Source: Haematobia irritans (taxonomy: Eukaryota; Arthropoda; Insecta; Diptera; Muscidae). Taken from it: DNA of 64,000 bases. This document shows, piece by piece, positions 39,683 to 49,568 of this stretch (position 1 is the first letter of the stretch; each line of letters begins with the position of its first letter). The notes beneath the pieces were generated by a model that did not search any database, was not told the origin of the DNA, and saw nothing but the letters and a program-made list of their open reading frames with translations. The DNA lies in assembly GCF_050003625.1 (NCBI RefSeq), contig NC_134398.1, positions 67,960,891 through 68,024,890 on the forward strand, written 5' to 3'. The position numbers and the translations under genes are program-made.

Positions 39683-41080
39683 ATGAAGTTTAATGAGCTT
39701 CGAGTGGAAGACTTAAAAAAGGAATTGAGCAAACTGGAGCTGCCGACAACAGGCAATAAGGCCCAGCTTCAAAAGCGTCTACTGGAAGAGTTTGAACGGC
39801 GTAATATGGACATTGCGACGCATGAGTTTGATTATAAGGAAGACATTGATGAATCAATACTCGTCAATACAAGCACTGTAGAAACTCCATCTGTGGCTTC
39901 GAGTGTTGTGGATTACACATCAATGCTCAATGCTTTGAGCAAAATGATGGAAGAAAATTCTAGAAAAATGGAAGAAAATTCTAGAAAAATGGAAGAAAAT
40001 TCTAGAAAATTGCTGAAAGAAAATGCCCTACAAATGGAAGCAAATTCTAGAAAAATGGAAGAAAATTCTAGAAAATTGGAAGAAAAATTCGACGAAAATT
40101 CTAGAATGGTCAACGAAAAATTACAACAAATTTCTGAAGGCATGGAGAAACGTGTGGACCATATAGAAAATCAAATTGTGGAATTGGATAAGAAAGTTCT
40201 TTCCGTGGATGAGAAAATTATGGTTCATGATGAGAAGTTTCTGCACATCGAGAAAAAAATGTCAGAGCTGGAAATTAAAGGTGGTCCAGTGCGCGTCATC
40301 GAGGGCTCAAAAATCAAAACTCCTGTTTTCGATGGCTCAACGTCATTTGATGTCTTCAAATTCCAATTCGAAATGGTTGCTTGTAGAAATTTGTGGAATG
40401 ACGATGATAAAGCAATTGAACTTCTATTGGCATTAAAGGGCAATGCTGCTGATGTGATACAAAGCATTCCAGCTGCTTCTAGAAATAACTATAATGAAGT
40501 AATAGCGGCACTTCAACGCAAGTATGGTGGAGAGCACAAGCAGGACATCTTCAGAATGGAATTGAGAGGAAGAATCCAGAAATCGAATGAAACCCTACAA
40601 GATTTCGCAACAGAAGTTGAGCGGCTAGTGCTTTTGACATACCCAGGTGAGAGTCATCCTCTTGTGGACCGCATCAAGATTGAAACCTTCGTCAATGGTA
40701 TTCGAGACCCAGATATAAAATGTGCAACATATGCGTCACAAAAGGCTACATTCGCTGAAACAGTAACATTCGCACTTGCACAGGAGACTGCGAGATTGCT
40801 AGCGCGGCCTCAAATTCACAAGGTACGTAAAGTAGAGACAGAGTGTGATGAATCAAAGTCCGTTATTGAGTCGATGAAAGAGGCCATGAAGCAGGCAATG
40901 CAAGAAATGAAGCAAGAAGCAAATAAATCCCGGATCAAATGCTATAACTGTGATAAGCCGGGACATCTAGCTCGAGAATGCAAAGCACGACGCAAACGGT
41001 CAAGGTCCACATCACCATCTCCATTAAACAATAGCCATAAGAAGGTGACCCCACAGTCAAGTGAGTCACCTTTAAACTAA
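39683..41080 (+). CDS. gag: gypsy Gag with N-terminal SAP-like domain (465 aa)
   Basis: Capsid/nucleocapsid polyprotein that packages element RNA in the cytoplasm. Residues about 4-36 (ELRVEDLKKELSKLELPTTG..KAQLQKRLL) fit the SAP helix-extended loop-helix DNA-binding motif. Residues about 75-200 are a predicted coiled coil that includes back-to-back MEENSRK heptads. Residues about 215-375 form the retrotransposon Gag domain (FDVFKFQFEMVACRNLW and YNEVIAALQRKYGGE). A CCHC knuckle CYNCDKPGHLAREC lies at residues 420-433, followed by a basic Arg/Ser tail. It starts at the first ATG after the primer-binding region. It ends in TAA at 41078-41080 inside the overlap with pol. Confidence 0.9.
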   Translation: MKFNELRVEDLKKELSKLELPTTGNKAQLQKRLLEEFERRNMDIATHEFDYKEDIDESILVNTSTVETPSVASSVVDYTSMLNALSKMMEENSRKMEENSRKMEENSRKLLKENALQMEANSRKMEENSRKLEEKFDENSRMVNEKLQQISEGMEKRVDHIENQIVELDKKVLSVDEKIMVHDEKFLHIEKKMSELEIKGGPVRVIEGSKIKTPVFDGSTSFDVFKFQFEMVACRNLWNDDDKAIELLLALKGNAADVIQSIPAASRNNYNEVIAALQRKYGGEHKQDIFRMELRGRIQKSNETLQDFATEVERLVLLTYPGESHPLVDRIKIETFVNGIRDPDIKCATYASQKATFAETVTFALAQETARLLARPQIHKVRKVETECDESKSVIESMKEAMKQAMQEMKQEANKSRIKCYNCDKPGHLARECKARRKRSRSTSPSPLNNSHKKVTPQSSESPLN

Positions 41081-44000
41081 ATCGAGCTAGTTCAGCGGGG
41101 CAAGAGCTGGCTCCCACAGACGATGGCCCCACCATCTCCATAGCAATAGTTCAACAGAAAAATAACAATTTAACTATTGCGGGTGTTATTAATGGCGACA
41201 AGCGTACTTTGACGTTGGATACTGGTGCATCAAAGTCTATCATTAGATCTGATTTAGTAAAAGGAAAAGTTACACCACTGATTGGAGTCAAGCTACGCAC
41301 GGCTACAGGGGAACCCGCAACCGTATATGGAAAGGTCACCGTAAAATTAACTATTGCTAACAAATCCGTTACTTATGATTTCATTGTGGCCGATATAGTA
41401 GACGAAGTTATAATTGGAGCGGATTTCATGATTGCTTTTGGTCTCAATTTGGATATGAAGCGTCGTGTAATGACATGGTGCGATGCCGAAATAACGGTAA
41501 ACGTGGGATACGACGGGAATACACCTGTCAGACGTTTGACAACGAGCCAGTCAGAGTCTATACCACCGAATGCCGAAGCAATTATATGGGTTTCTATGAA
41601 TGGAGATTGTGAAGTCGGCCAATTGTGGGTTGTTGAACCAGCAGAAAACAAAAGCAACAACATCTTGATAGCAAATGCCCTGGTAACAACGAACGAAGAG
41701 AGACTAATACCAGTTCGTGTCTTGAACTTGTCTGACAATCACGAGCAAATTGTAAAATTTTCTGACATTGGCAAATGTACACCAGCCGAGGCAATAGTCA
41801 ATTTGGAAGGCAACTCATCAAAGACACATGGAGCAGTGAGAAAACATCTAGAAGCGTATGTCGAGGCTTGGACACGTCATCTATCGCCGTCAGAGAGAAA
41901 TAAAGCCAAGCAATTGTTGTGGAAAAACGCCTCTGCTTTTGCTTCTGAAAAGGGAAATCAAGGAAGAACATCTGTAGTGAAACATGAAATTAAAACCGCA
42001 GAAGAAAGGCCCATAAAACAGGCACCTCGAAGTGTTCCCCTTGCAAAAAGAGACGAAGTTCAAAAGCTCATAAAGGAAATGGCGGAGAGTGGTGTGATCG
42101 AGCCGTCATCAAGTCCTTGGTGTTCCCCAGTTGTGCTGGTCAAAAAGAAAGATGGAAGTACCCGATTCTGCGTGGACTACAGAAAACTGAATGATGTCAC
42201 CAAAAAGGACAGTTATCCGCTTCCACGCATTGATGACACGTTGGACACACTAGCCGGAACAACATGGTTTTCTACGCTCGATTTGCAGAGTGGATATTGG
42301 CAAGTAGAGATCGCCGAGAAAGACAAGGAAAAGACGGCTTTTGGCGTTAATGGCGGTCTCTGGCAATTCAATGTAATGCCGTTCGGGCTCTGCAACGCTC
42401 CGGCTACCTTCGAAAGATTGATGGAGCGGGTACTGAAGGGGTTGCACTGGAAATCGTGCTTGATATACTTGGATGACATCATAGTGATGGGCAAAACATT
42501 TGACGAGCACCTTAAGAACTTGAAAGACGTTATCCAGCAATTGTCAGCCGCTGGTCTACGCCTTAACGCAAAGAAATGCTCCCTTTTCCAGCGGGAAGTT
42601 AAATACCTGGGTCATCATGTGACTGCAGAGGGCATATCCACCGATGAAGACAAAATCCAAGCTGTCAGAGATTGGCCACGACCCCGAAATCTCCACGAAT
42701 TAAGAAGTTTCCTTGGGTTATGTACATATTACCGACGATTCGTCCCAAACTTCGCCAGCATCGCCGCTAGTCTCCACAAATTGACGCAAAAAGGTCAGAA
42801 GTTCCAGTGGAGCGACGAACAGGAGGATTCATTCCAACATTTAAAAGAACTTTTATGTTCAGCTCCTGTTCTAGCGTATCCTATTCCGGGCGAAAAATTT
42901 GTTTTGGATACAGATGCTAGCGCGCATGGTATTGGAGGTGTGCTATCCCAACAGATAGACGGCAAGGAGAAGGTCATCGGATATTTCAGCCGAACGGTGT
43001 CCAAGCCCGAAAAGAACTACTGTGTAACGCGACGAGAGCTGCTAGCCGTCATAGAGAGTGTAAAACATTATCATAAATATTTGTATGGACAACACTTCTT
43101 GCTCAGGACTGATCACTCAGCTCTACGATGGTTGCTCCAATTCAAGAATCCGGAAGCTCAACTGGCACGTTGGATCGAGAGGCTCCAAAGCTATGATTTC
43201 AGTGTCGAGCATAGAAAAGGTGGAAAACACGGTAACGCTGACGCTTTGTCACGTCGACCTTGCAGTATAGAATGCAAGCACTGCTCGAAGGCTGAACACA
43301 AGGAGGAGATTGTTGATATTCGGCTGTTACACGTCGAATCTGGAGTGGACTGGCCAACAGAACAGCGTAAAGATCCCATTTTGAACAAAATTATTTCGGC
43401 AAAGGAAGAGAACAAGAAGCCCAGTAAGAAAGACATCGCAGCCGAAAGTCCACTTATGAAATCATACTGGGCTCAATGGGATAGTTTAGTTCTAGTCAAT
43501 GGATCCCTGCAACGTAAATGGGAAAGCGAAGATGGCAAGAGCAGCCGAAATTTGATCATCGTTCCAGATTCCAAAATAAGAGATGTTTTGGCGGAGTTCC
43601 ATAATGGTCCCAGTGGAGGTCATCTGGGAATAACCAAAACCGCCGAGAAAGTGAAGCAACGATTCTACTGGGTTGGATGCCAGAAATCAATTGCTGAATG
43701 GGTAGCCAATTGCGAGAAGTGCATGAAGGCGAAAGGTCCAACAAGGAAAAGTCGAGGTCCTATGCAAGAATATAGACCAGGAGCCCCGTTTGAAAGAATA
43801 GCAATGGACGTGGCAGGCCCTTTCCCAGTAAGTGATTCTGGAAACCGTTATGTCCTTGTGGTCATGGATTACTTCAGCAAATGGCCGGAGGTGTATGCAA
43901 TTCCAAACCAAGAAGCAAAAACGATTGTGGATGTTGTCAACAAAAACTGGATATGTCGCTACGGTGTGCCGTCCGAGATTCACTCAGAGCAGGGAAGAAA

Positions 44001-44661
44001 TTTTGAATCGGCCATATTCAAAGAGATGTGTGAATCCCTTGGTATCAAGAAAACGAGGACTACACCATTACATCCGCAATCCGATGGCATGGTAGAAAGG
44101 TTTAATCGCACTCTGGAGGAACATCTTCGAAAAGTAGTGGACAACGGCCAGAGGGACTGGGACGAGCATATACCAAAGTTTTTGCTGTCGTATAGATCTG
44201 CCATTCATGATTCCACCTCTCGAACACCTGCCAATGTTCTATTCGGAACTGAGTTGAAGTTGCCTGGTGATCTGATATTCGGTGCTAAACCTAATGAGCT
44301 CGCCATGGAAGAAAACAGAAACGACATCCCAAACACTTTCGGTGAAGTTCACGAATCAGTGCGCAACAAAATAAAAATGGTCAGCAACAGAATGAAGGCG
44401 AGATACGATCGTGCTGTAAATACTGAGGGCTTCCAAGAAGAAGAATTGGTTCTGCTATTTAACCCGCAACGAAAGAAAGGATTGTGTCCTAAACTGCAAA
44501 CACAGTGGGAAGGCCCATACAAGGTCATCAAGAAGATCAATGATGTTGTATACCGGATTCAGAAGGACGACAGCCCTAGATCAAAGATGAAAGTTGTACA
44601 TCTGGAACGATTGGCTCCTTACGGAACAGGTTCTGTGCCTGTTCGGGACGAACAGGCTTAA
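41065..44661 (+). CDS. pol: gypsy Pol: protease, RT, RNase H, integrase
   Basis: Frame open from 41065, reached by -1 frameshift; the first in-frame ATG is only at 41209. Order of domains: aspartic protease LDTGASKSII; RT with VLVKKKDGSTRFCVDYRKLN and catalytic YLDDIIVMG (about 42463); RNase H with LDTDASAHGIGG and HGNADALSRRP; integrase HHCC zinc finger (HNGPSGGHLG .. CEKCMKAKG); integrase core with MDVAGPFP; and a C-terminal GPY/F-type segment (GPYKVIKKINDVVYRIQ). The position normally written HSDQG in the integrase core reads HSEQG (GAG at 43987-43989), so the second catalytic Asp is Glu. The third residue is in MVERFNRTL. No stops or frameshifts seen. Length about 1198 residues from 41065. 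Confidence 0.92.
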   Translation, partial: VTFKLNRASSAGQELAPTDDGPTISIAIVQQKNNNLTIAGVINGDKRTLTLDTGASKSIIRSDLVKGKVTPLIGVKLRTATGEPATVYGKVTVKLTIANKSVTYDFIVADIVDEVIIGADFMIAFGLNLDMKRRVMTWCDAEITVNVGYDGNTPVRRLTTSQSESIPPNAEAIIWVSMNGDCEVGQLWVVEPAENKSNNILIANALVTTNEERLIPVRVLNLSDNHEQIVKFSDIGKCTPAEAIVNLEGNSSKTHGAVRKHLEAYVEAWTRHLSPSERNKAKQLLWKNASAFASEKGNQGRTSVVKHEIKTAEERPIKQAPRSVPLAKRDEVQKLIKEMAESGVIEPSSSPWCSPVVLVKKKDGSTRFCVDYRKLNDVTKKDSYPLPRIDDTLDTLAGTTWFSTLDLQSGYWQVEIAEKDKEKTAFGVNGGLWQFNVMPFGLCNAPATFERLMERVLKGLHWKSCLIYLDDIIVMGKTFDEHLKNLKDVIQQLSAAGLRLNAKKCSLFQREVKYLGHHVTAEGISTDEDKIQAVRDWPRPRNLHELRSFLGLCTYYRRFVPNFASIAASLHKLTQKGQKFQWSDEQEDSFQHLKELLCSAPVLAYPIPGEKFVLDTDASAHGIGGVLSQQIDGKEKVIGYFSRTVSKPEKNYCVTRRELLAVIESVKHYHKYLYGQHFLLRTDHSALRWLLQFKNPEAQLARWIERLQSYDFSVEHRKGGKHGNADALSRRPCSIECKHCSKAEHKEEIVDIRLLHVESGVDWPTEQRKDPILNKIISAKEENKKPSKKDIAAESPLMKSYWAQWDSLVLVNGSLQRKWESEDGKSSRNLIIVPDSKIRDVLAEFHNGPSGGHLGITKTAEKVKQRFYWVGCQKSIAEWVANCEKCMKAKGPTRKSRGPMQEYRPGAPFERIAMDVAGPFPVSDSGNRYVLVVMDYFSKWPEVYAIPNQEAKTIVDVVNKNWICRYGVPSEIHSEQGRNFESAIFKEMCESLGIKKTRTTPLHPQSDGMVERFNRTLEEHLRKVVDNGQRDWDEHIPKFLLSYRSAIHDSTSRTPANVLFGTELKLPGDLIFGAKPNELAMEENRNDIPNTFGEVHESVRNKIKMVSNRMKARYDRAVNTEGFQEEELVLLFNPQRKKGLCPKLQTQWEGPYKVIKKINDVVYRIQKDDSPRSKMKVVHLERLAPYGTGSVPVRDEQA
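41071..41077 (+). promoter_or_regulatory. -1 ribosomal frameshift heptamer TTTAAAC
   Basis: The heptamer is phased T TTA AAC in the gag frame and is immediately followed by the gag stop codon. Slipping one base back enters the pol frame, which is open from 41065. This matches the X XXY YYZ rule for -1 frameshifting. Whether a stimulatory downstream structure exists was not determined. Confidence 0.8.
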
Positions 44662-44672
44662 GCGGGAGGCAG

Positions 44673-45274
44673 TGTTACGAATTTGATAATTATAGATATA
44701 AGTTTATTTAAATTAGTTTCCGTTAATTTAAAATTTAAAATTGTAACGATAAAATTTCGCTATCACTTGTTGGAATCATCTATTCATTTTCTAGTATTTT
44801 CCTGAATTTCTTTTATGTTCTTTTGTTTGCTTACCGAAATGTTAGTTCTTACTCTCTCATAGAATAACAACCCCTTTGCTTTGTTATTTTGCTTTCTCAT
44901 TTCATCTCATTGTCTATTGTCATTGTTGTTGTAGTAATGCGAGCATATATCATGTGAGTGTGTATGTGTTTGGCAGCCACCAGACGAACAACTTAATGGT
45001 CGTAGATCCTTCTAGCATTGTCTAAGAATGTTCTGGCGTTGCCAGAATATTGTAGTGCTACCAGAATGTTCTCGTATTGCCACACCGTCATATATAAAAG
45101 CGGTCGCATGCTGCTAACGAGTCAGTCTTAATTAAAGCGTCAAACGAATAACTTCAGTGTGAACGAATTGTAAAGTGTGAAGTCATAGTAAATAAATTGT
45201 AGATTGTCGTTATTTAAAAGAACTGTGTTTTAATTGTCGGGTAATTAAAAACGCCTAAATATAAAAACGTAACA
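44673..45274 (+). repeat. gypsy 3' LTR (602 bp)
   Basis: Same boundaries as the 5' LTR. Visible differences: AAGCGGTCG for AAGCGCTCG, two extra bases in the TTTTATGTTC stretch, and one base fewer in ATATATCATGTG. Confidence 0.9.
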
Positions 45275-45290
45275 ATATTAAACAAAAAAA

Positions 45291-47429
45291 GGCCGATTAA
45301 ATACGTATATAATCTAGTTTGACAAAATTTTCTATAGAAATAAAATTTTGACAAAATTTTCTATAGAAATGAAACCTTGACAAAATTTTCTATAGAAATA
45401 AAATTTTGACAAAATTTTCTATAGAAATAAAAATTTGACAAAATTTTCTATAGAAATAAAAACTTGACAAAATTTTCTATAGAAATAAAATGTTGACAAA
45501 ATTTTCTATGGAAGTAAAATGTTGACAAAATTTTCTATAGCAATACAATTTTGACAAAAATTTCTATAGAAATAAAATGTTGACAAAATTTTGTATAGAA
45601 ATGAAATTTTGACAAAATTTTGTATAGAAATAAAATGTTGACAAAATTTTCTACAGAAATAAATTTTTTACAAAATTTTCTATAGAAATAAAATTTTGAC
45701 AAACATTTCTATAGAAATAAACTTTTGACAAAACTTTCTATAGAAATGAAATTTTAACAAAACTTTCTATAGTAATAAAATTTGACAAAATTTTCTATGG
45801 AAATAAAGTTTTGGTAGATTACACAATTTTCTATAGAAATAAAATTTTGACAAAATTTTCTATGGAAATAAAATTTTGACAAACATTTGTATAGAAATAA
45901 ACTTTTGACAAAACTTTCTATAGAAATGAAATTTTGACAAAACTTTCTATAGTAATAAAATTTGACAAAATTTTCTATGGAAATAAAGTTTTGGTAGATT
46001 ATTTTTGGCGATATGGACCAATTTTTGTGTAATAAGTCATCGGCTATATATAACTAAAGACCGATATGGACCAATTTTTACATGGCTCTTAGAGGCCATA
46101 TATTGACAAAATGTACCAAATTTCAACCGTATCGGATGACTTTTGCTCCTCCAAGAGGTTCCGGACGTCAAATCTGGGGACGGTTTATATGGGAACTATA
46201 TATAATTATGGACCGATATGGACCAATTTTTGCATGGTTGTTAGAGACCATATACTAACACCATGTACCAAATTTCAACTGGATCGGATGAATTTTGCTC
46301 TTCCAAGAGGCTCCGGAGGTCAAATCTGGGGATCGGTTTATATGGGGGCTATATATAATTATGGACCGATATGGACCAATTTTTGCATGGTTATTAGAGG
46401 CCGTAAACTAACATCAGGTACCAAATTTCAACCGGATCGGATGAATTTTGCCCCTCCAAGAGGCTCCGGAGGTCAAATCTGGGGATCGGTTTATATGGGG
46501 GCTATATATAATTATGGACCGATATGAACCAATTTTTGCATGGTTGTTAAAAACCGTATACTAAGACCACGTACTAAATTTCAATCGGATCGGATGAATT
46601 TTGCTCCTCCAAGAGGCTCCGGTGGTCAAATCTGGGGATCGGTTTATATGGGAGCTATATATAATTATGGACCGATATGGACCAATTTTTGCATGGTTGT
46701 TAGAGGCCGTATACTAACATCAGGTACCAAATTTCAACCGGATCGGATGAATTTTGCCCCTCCAAAAGTCTCCGGAGGTCAAATCTGGGGATCGGTTTAT
46801 ATGGGGGCTATATATAATTATGGGCCGATATGGACCAATTTTTGCATGGTTGTTAGAGACCATATACTAACATCGGGTACCCAATTTCAATCGGATCGGA
46901 TGAATTTTGCCCCTCCAAGAGGCTCCGGAGGTCAAATCTGGGGATCGGTTTATATGGGGGCTATATATAATTATGGACCGATATGGACCAATTTTTGCAT
47001 GGTTGTTAGAGACCGTATACTAAGACCACGTACCAAATTTCAACAGGATCGGATGAATTTTGCTGCTCCGGGAGGCTCCCCAAGCCAAATTTGGTGATCG
47101 GTTTATATAGGGGCTATACGTAAACGTGGTCCGATATGGCCCATTTTCAATACCATCCGACCTACATCAATAACAACTACTTGTGCCAAGTTTCAAGTCG
47201 ATAGCTTGTTTCGTTCGGAAGTTAGCGTGATTTCCACAGACGGACGGACAGCCGGACAGACGGACAGACGGACGGACGGACGGACGGACGGACATGCTTA
47301 GATCGACTCAGAATTTCACCACGACCCAGAATATATATACTTTATGGGGTCTTAGAGCAATATTTCGATGTGTTACAAACGGAATGACAAAGTTAATATA
47401 CCCCCATCCTATGGTGGAGGGTATAAAAA
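45291..47429 (+). repeat. 2139-bp tandem unit, copy 1
   Basis: Contains about 700 bp of 28-29-bp repeats (TTGACAAAATTTTCTATAGA core, about 45320-46010), six or so 153-bp units (GCATGG at 46232 and 46385, exact spacing 153; about 46070-47100), and a (GGAC)n tract at 47221-47293. It closes with GAATATATATACTTTATGGG and the fold-back end. Open frames of 138 and 185 codons exist only because 153 is divisible by three. Confidence 0.9.
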
Positions 47430-49568
47430 GGCCGATTAAATACGTATATAATCTAGTTTGACAAAATTTTCTATAGAAATAAAATTTTGACAAAATTTTC
47501 TATAGAAATGAAACCTTGACAAAATTTTCTATAGAAATAAAATTTTGACAAAATTTTCTATAGAAATAAAAATTTGACAAAATTTTCTATAGAAATAAAA
47601 ACTTGACAAAATTTTCTATAGAAATAAAATGTTGACAAAATTTTCTATGGAAGTAAAATGTTGACAAAATTTTCTATAGCAATACAATTTTGACAAAAAT
47701 TTCTATAGAAATAAAATGTTGACAAAATTTTGTATAGAAATGAAATTTTGACAAAATTTTGTATAGAAATAAAATGTTGACAAAATTTTCTACAGAAATA
47801 AATTTTTTACAAAATTTTCTATAGAAATAAAATTTTGACAAACATTTCTATAGAAATAAACTTTTGACAAAACTTTCTATAGAAATGAAATTTTAACAAA
47901 ACTTTCTATAGTAATAAAATTTGACAAAATTTTCTATGGAAATAAAGTTTTGGTAGATTACACAATTTTCTATAGAAATAAAATTTTGACAAAATTTTCT
48001 ATGGAAATAAAATTTTGACAAACATTTGTATAGAAATAAACTTTTGACAAAACTTTCTATAGAAATGAAATTTTGACAAAACTTTCTATAGTAATAAAAT
48101 TTGACAAAATTTTCTATGGAAATAAAGTTTTGGTAGATTATTTTTGGCGATATGGACCAATTTTTGTGTAATAAGTCATCGGCTATATATAACTAAAGAC
48201 CGATATGGACCAATTTTTACATGGCTCTTAGAGGCCATATATTGACAAAATGTACCAAATTTCAACCGTATCGGATGACTTTTGCTCCTCCAAGAGGTTC
48301 CGGACGTCAAATCTGGGGACGGTTTATATGGGAACTATATATAATTATGGACCGATATGGACCAATTTTTGCATGGTTGTTAGAGACCATATACTAACAC
48401 CATGTACCAAATTTCAACTGGATCGGATGAATTTTTCTCTTCCAAGAGGCTCCGGAGGTCAAATCTGGGGATCGGTTTATATGGGGGCTATATATAATTA
48501 TGGACCGATATGGACCAATTTTTGCATGGTTATTAGAGGCCGTAAACTAACATCAGGTACCAAATTTCAACCGGATCGGATGAATTTTGCCCCTCCAAGA
48601 GGCTCCGGAGGTCAAATCTGGGGATCGGTTTATATGGGGGCTATATATAATTATGGACCGATATGAACCAATTTTTGCATGGTTGTTAAAAACCGTATAC
48701 TAAGACCACGTACTAAATTTCAATCGGATCGGATGAATTTTGCTCCTCCAAGAGGCTCCGGTGGTCAAATCTGGGGATCGGTTTATATGGGAGCTATATA
48801 TAATTATGGACCGATATGGACCAATTTTTGCATGGTTGTTAGAGGCCGTATACTAACATCAGGAACCAAATTTCAACCGGATCGGATGAATTTTGCCCCT
48901 CCAAAAGTCTCCGGAGGTCAAATCTGGGGATCGGTTTATATGGGGGCTATATATAATTATGGACCGATATGGACCAATTTTTGCATGGTTGTTAGAGACC
49001 ATATACTAACATCGGGTACCCAATTTCAATCGGATCGGATGAATTTTGCCCCTCCAAGAGGCTCCGGAGGTCAAATCTGGGGATCGGTTTATATGGGGGC
49101 TATATATAATTATGGACCGATATGGACCAATTTTTGCATGGTTGTTAGAGACCGTATACTAAGACCACGTACCAAATTTCAACCGGATCGGATGAATTTT
49201 GCTGCTCCGGGAGGCTCCCCAAGCCAAATTTGGTGATCGGTTTATATAGGGGCTATACGTAAACGTGGTCCGATATGGCCCATTTTCAATACCATCCGAC
49301 CTACATCAATAACAACTACTTGTGCCAAGTTTCAAGTCGATAGCTTGTTTCGTTCGGAAGTTAGCGTGATTTCCACAGACGGACGGACAGCCGGACAGAC
49401 GGACGGACGGACAGACGGACGGACGGACGGACATGCTTAGATCGACTCAGAATTTCACCACGACCCAGAATATATATACTTTATGGGGTCTTAGAGCAAT
49501 ATTTCGATGTGTTACAAACGGAATGACAAAGTTAATATACCCCCATCCTATGGTGGAGGGTATAAAAA
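47430..49568 (+). repeat. 2139-bp tandem unit, copy 2
   Basis: Starts GGCCGATTAAATACGTATAT, as does copy 1. All internal landmarks are offset by exactly 2139. Only a few substitutions were seen (e.g. TTTTTCTCTT for TTTTGCTCTT near 48434) plus a rearranged GGAC/AGAC order near 49395. The junction shares AAAAAGGCCG. Confidence 0.9.

Larger units (their letters stand above)
39042..45274 (+). mobile_element. gypsy-type LTR retrotransposon, 6.2 kb, near-complete
   Basis: Two LTRs, gag and pol in different frames, no envelope ORF. Flanked by the 4-bp duplication ATAT (39038-39041 and 45275-45278). The LTRs begin TGTTACGAATTTG and end ACGTAACA. They differ by one substitution and two small indels that I can see, so insertion is recent. 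A purine-rich stretch (AAGCGGGAGGCAG) directly precedes the 3' LTR as polypurine tract. Just inside the 5' LTR, TTGGTGTCGGAAGTG is the probable primer-binding site; I do not identify the tRNA. Confidence 0.95.
38844..49568 (+). repeat. mini-me-like element hosting the gypsy insertion, then tandemly duplicated
   Basis: Left end ACAAGTATATACGGCCGTAA, then CTTATGTACCCTCCACCATGG. Right end CCTATGGTGGAGGGTATAAAAA. TACCCTCCACCAT and ATGGTGGAGGGTA are inverted. The interior holds the (TTGACAAAATTTTCTATAGA)-type array, 153-bp units and a (GGAC)n tract. The gypsy element splits it at 39041/45275. Confidence 0.65.

Noticed and set aside
45310..46010. CRISPR-like regular short repeats
   Set aside because: The 28-29-bp units are contiguous with no unique spacers, lie in a fly transposon and have no cas genes nearby.
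46111..47097. Open frames of 138 and 185 codons with a repeating 51-residue unit (also 48250-49236)
   Set aside because: The 153-bp repeat unit is divisible by three, so any stop-free frame persists. No codon bias and no start context; the units are non-coding in the sister repeat family.
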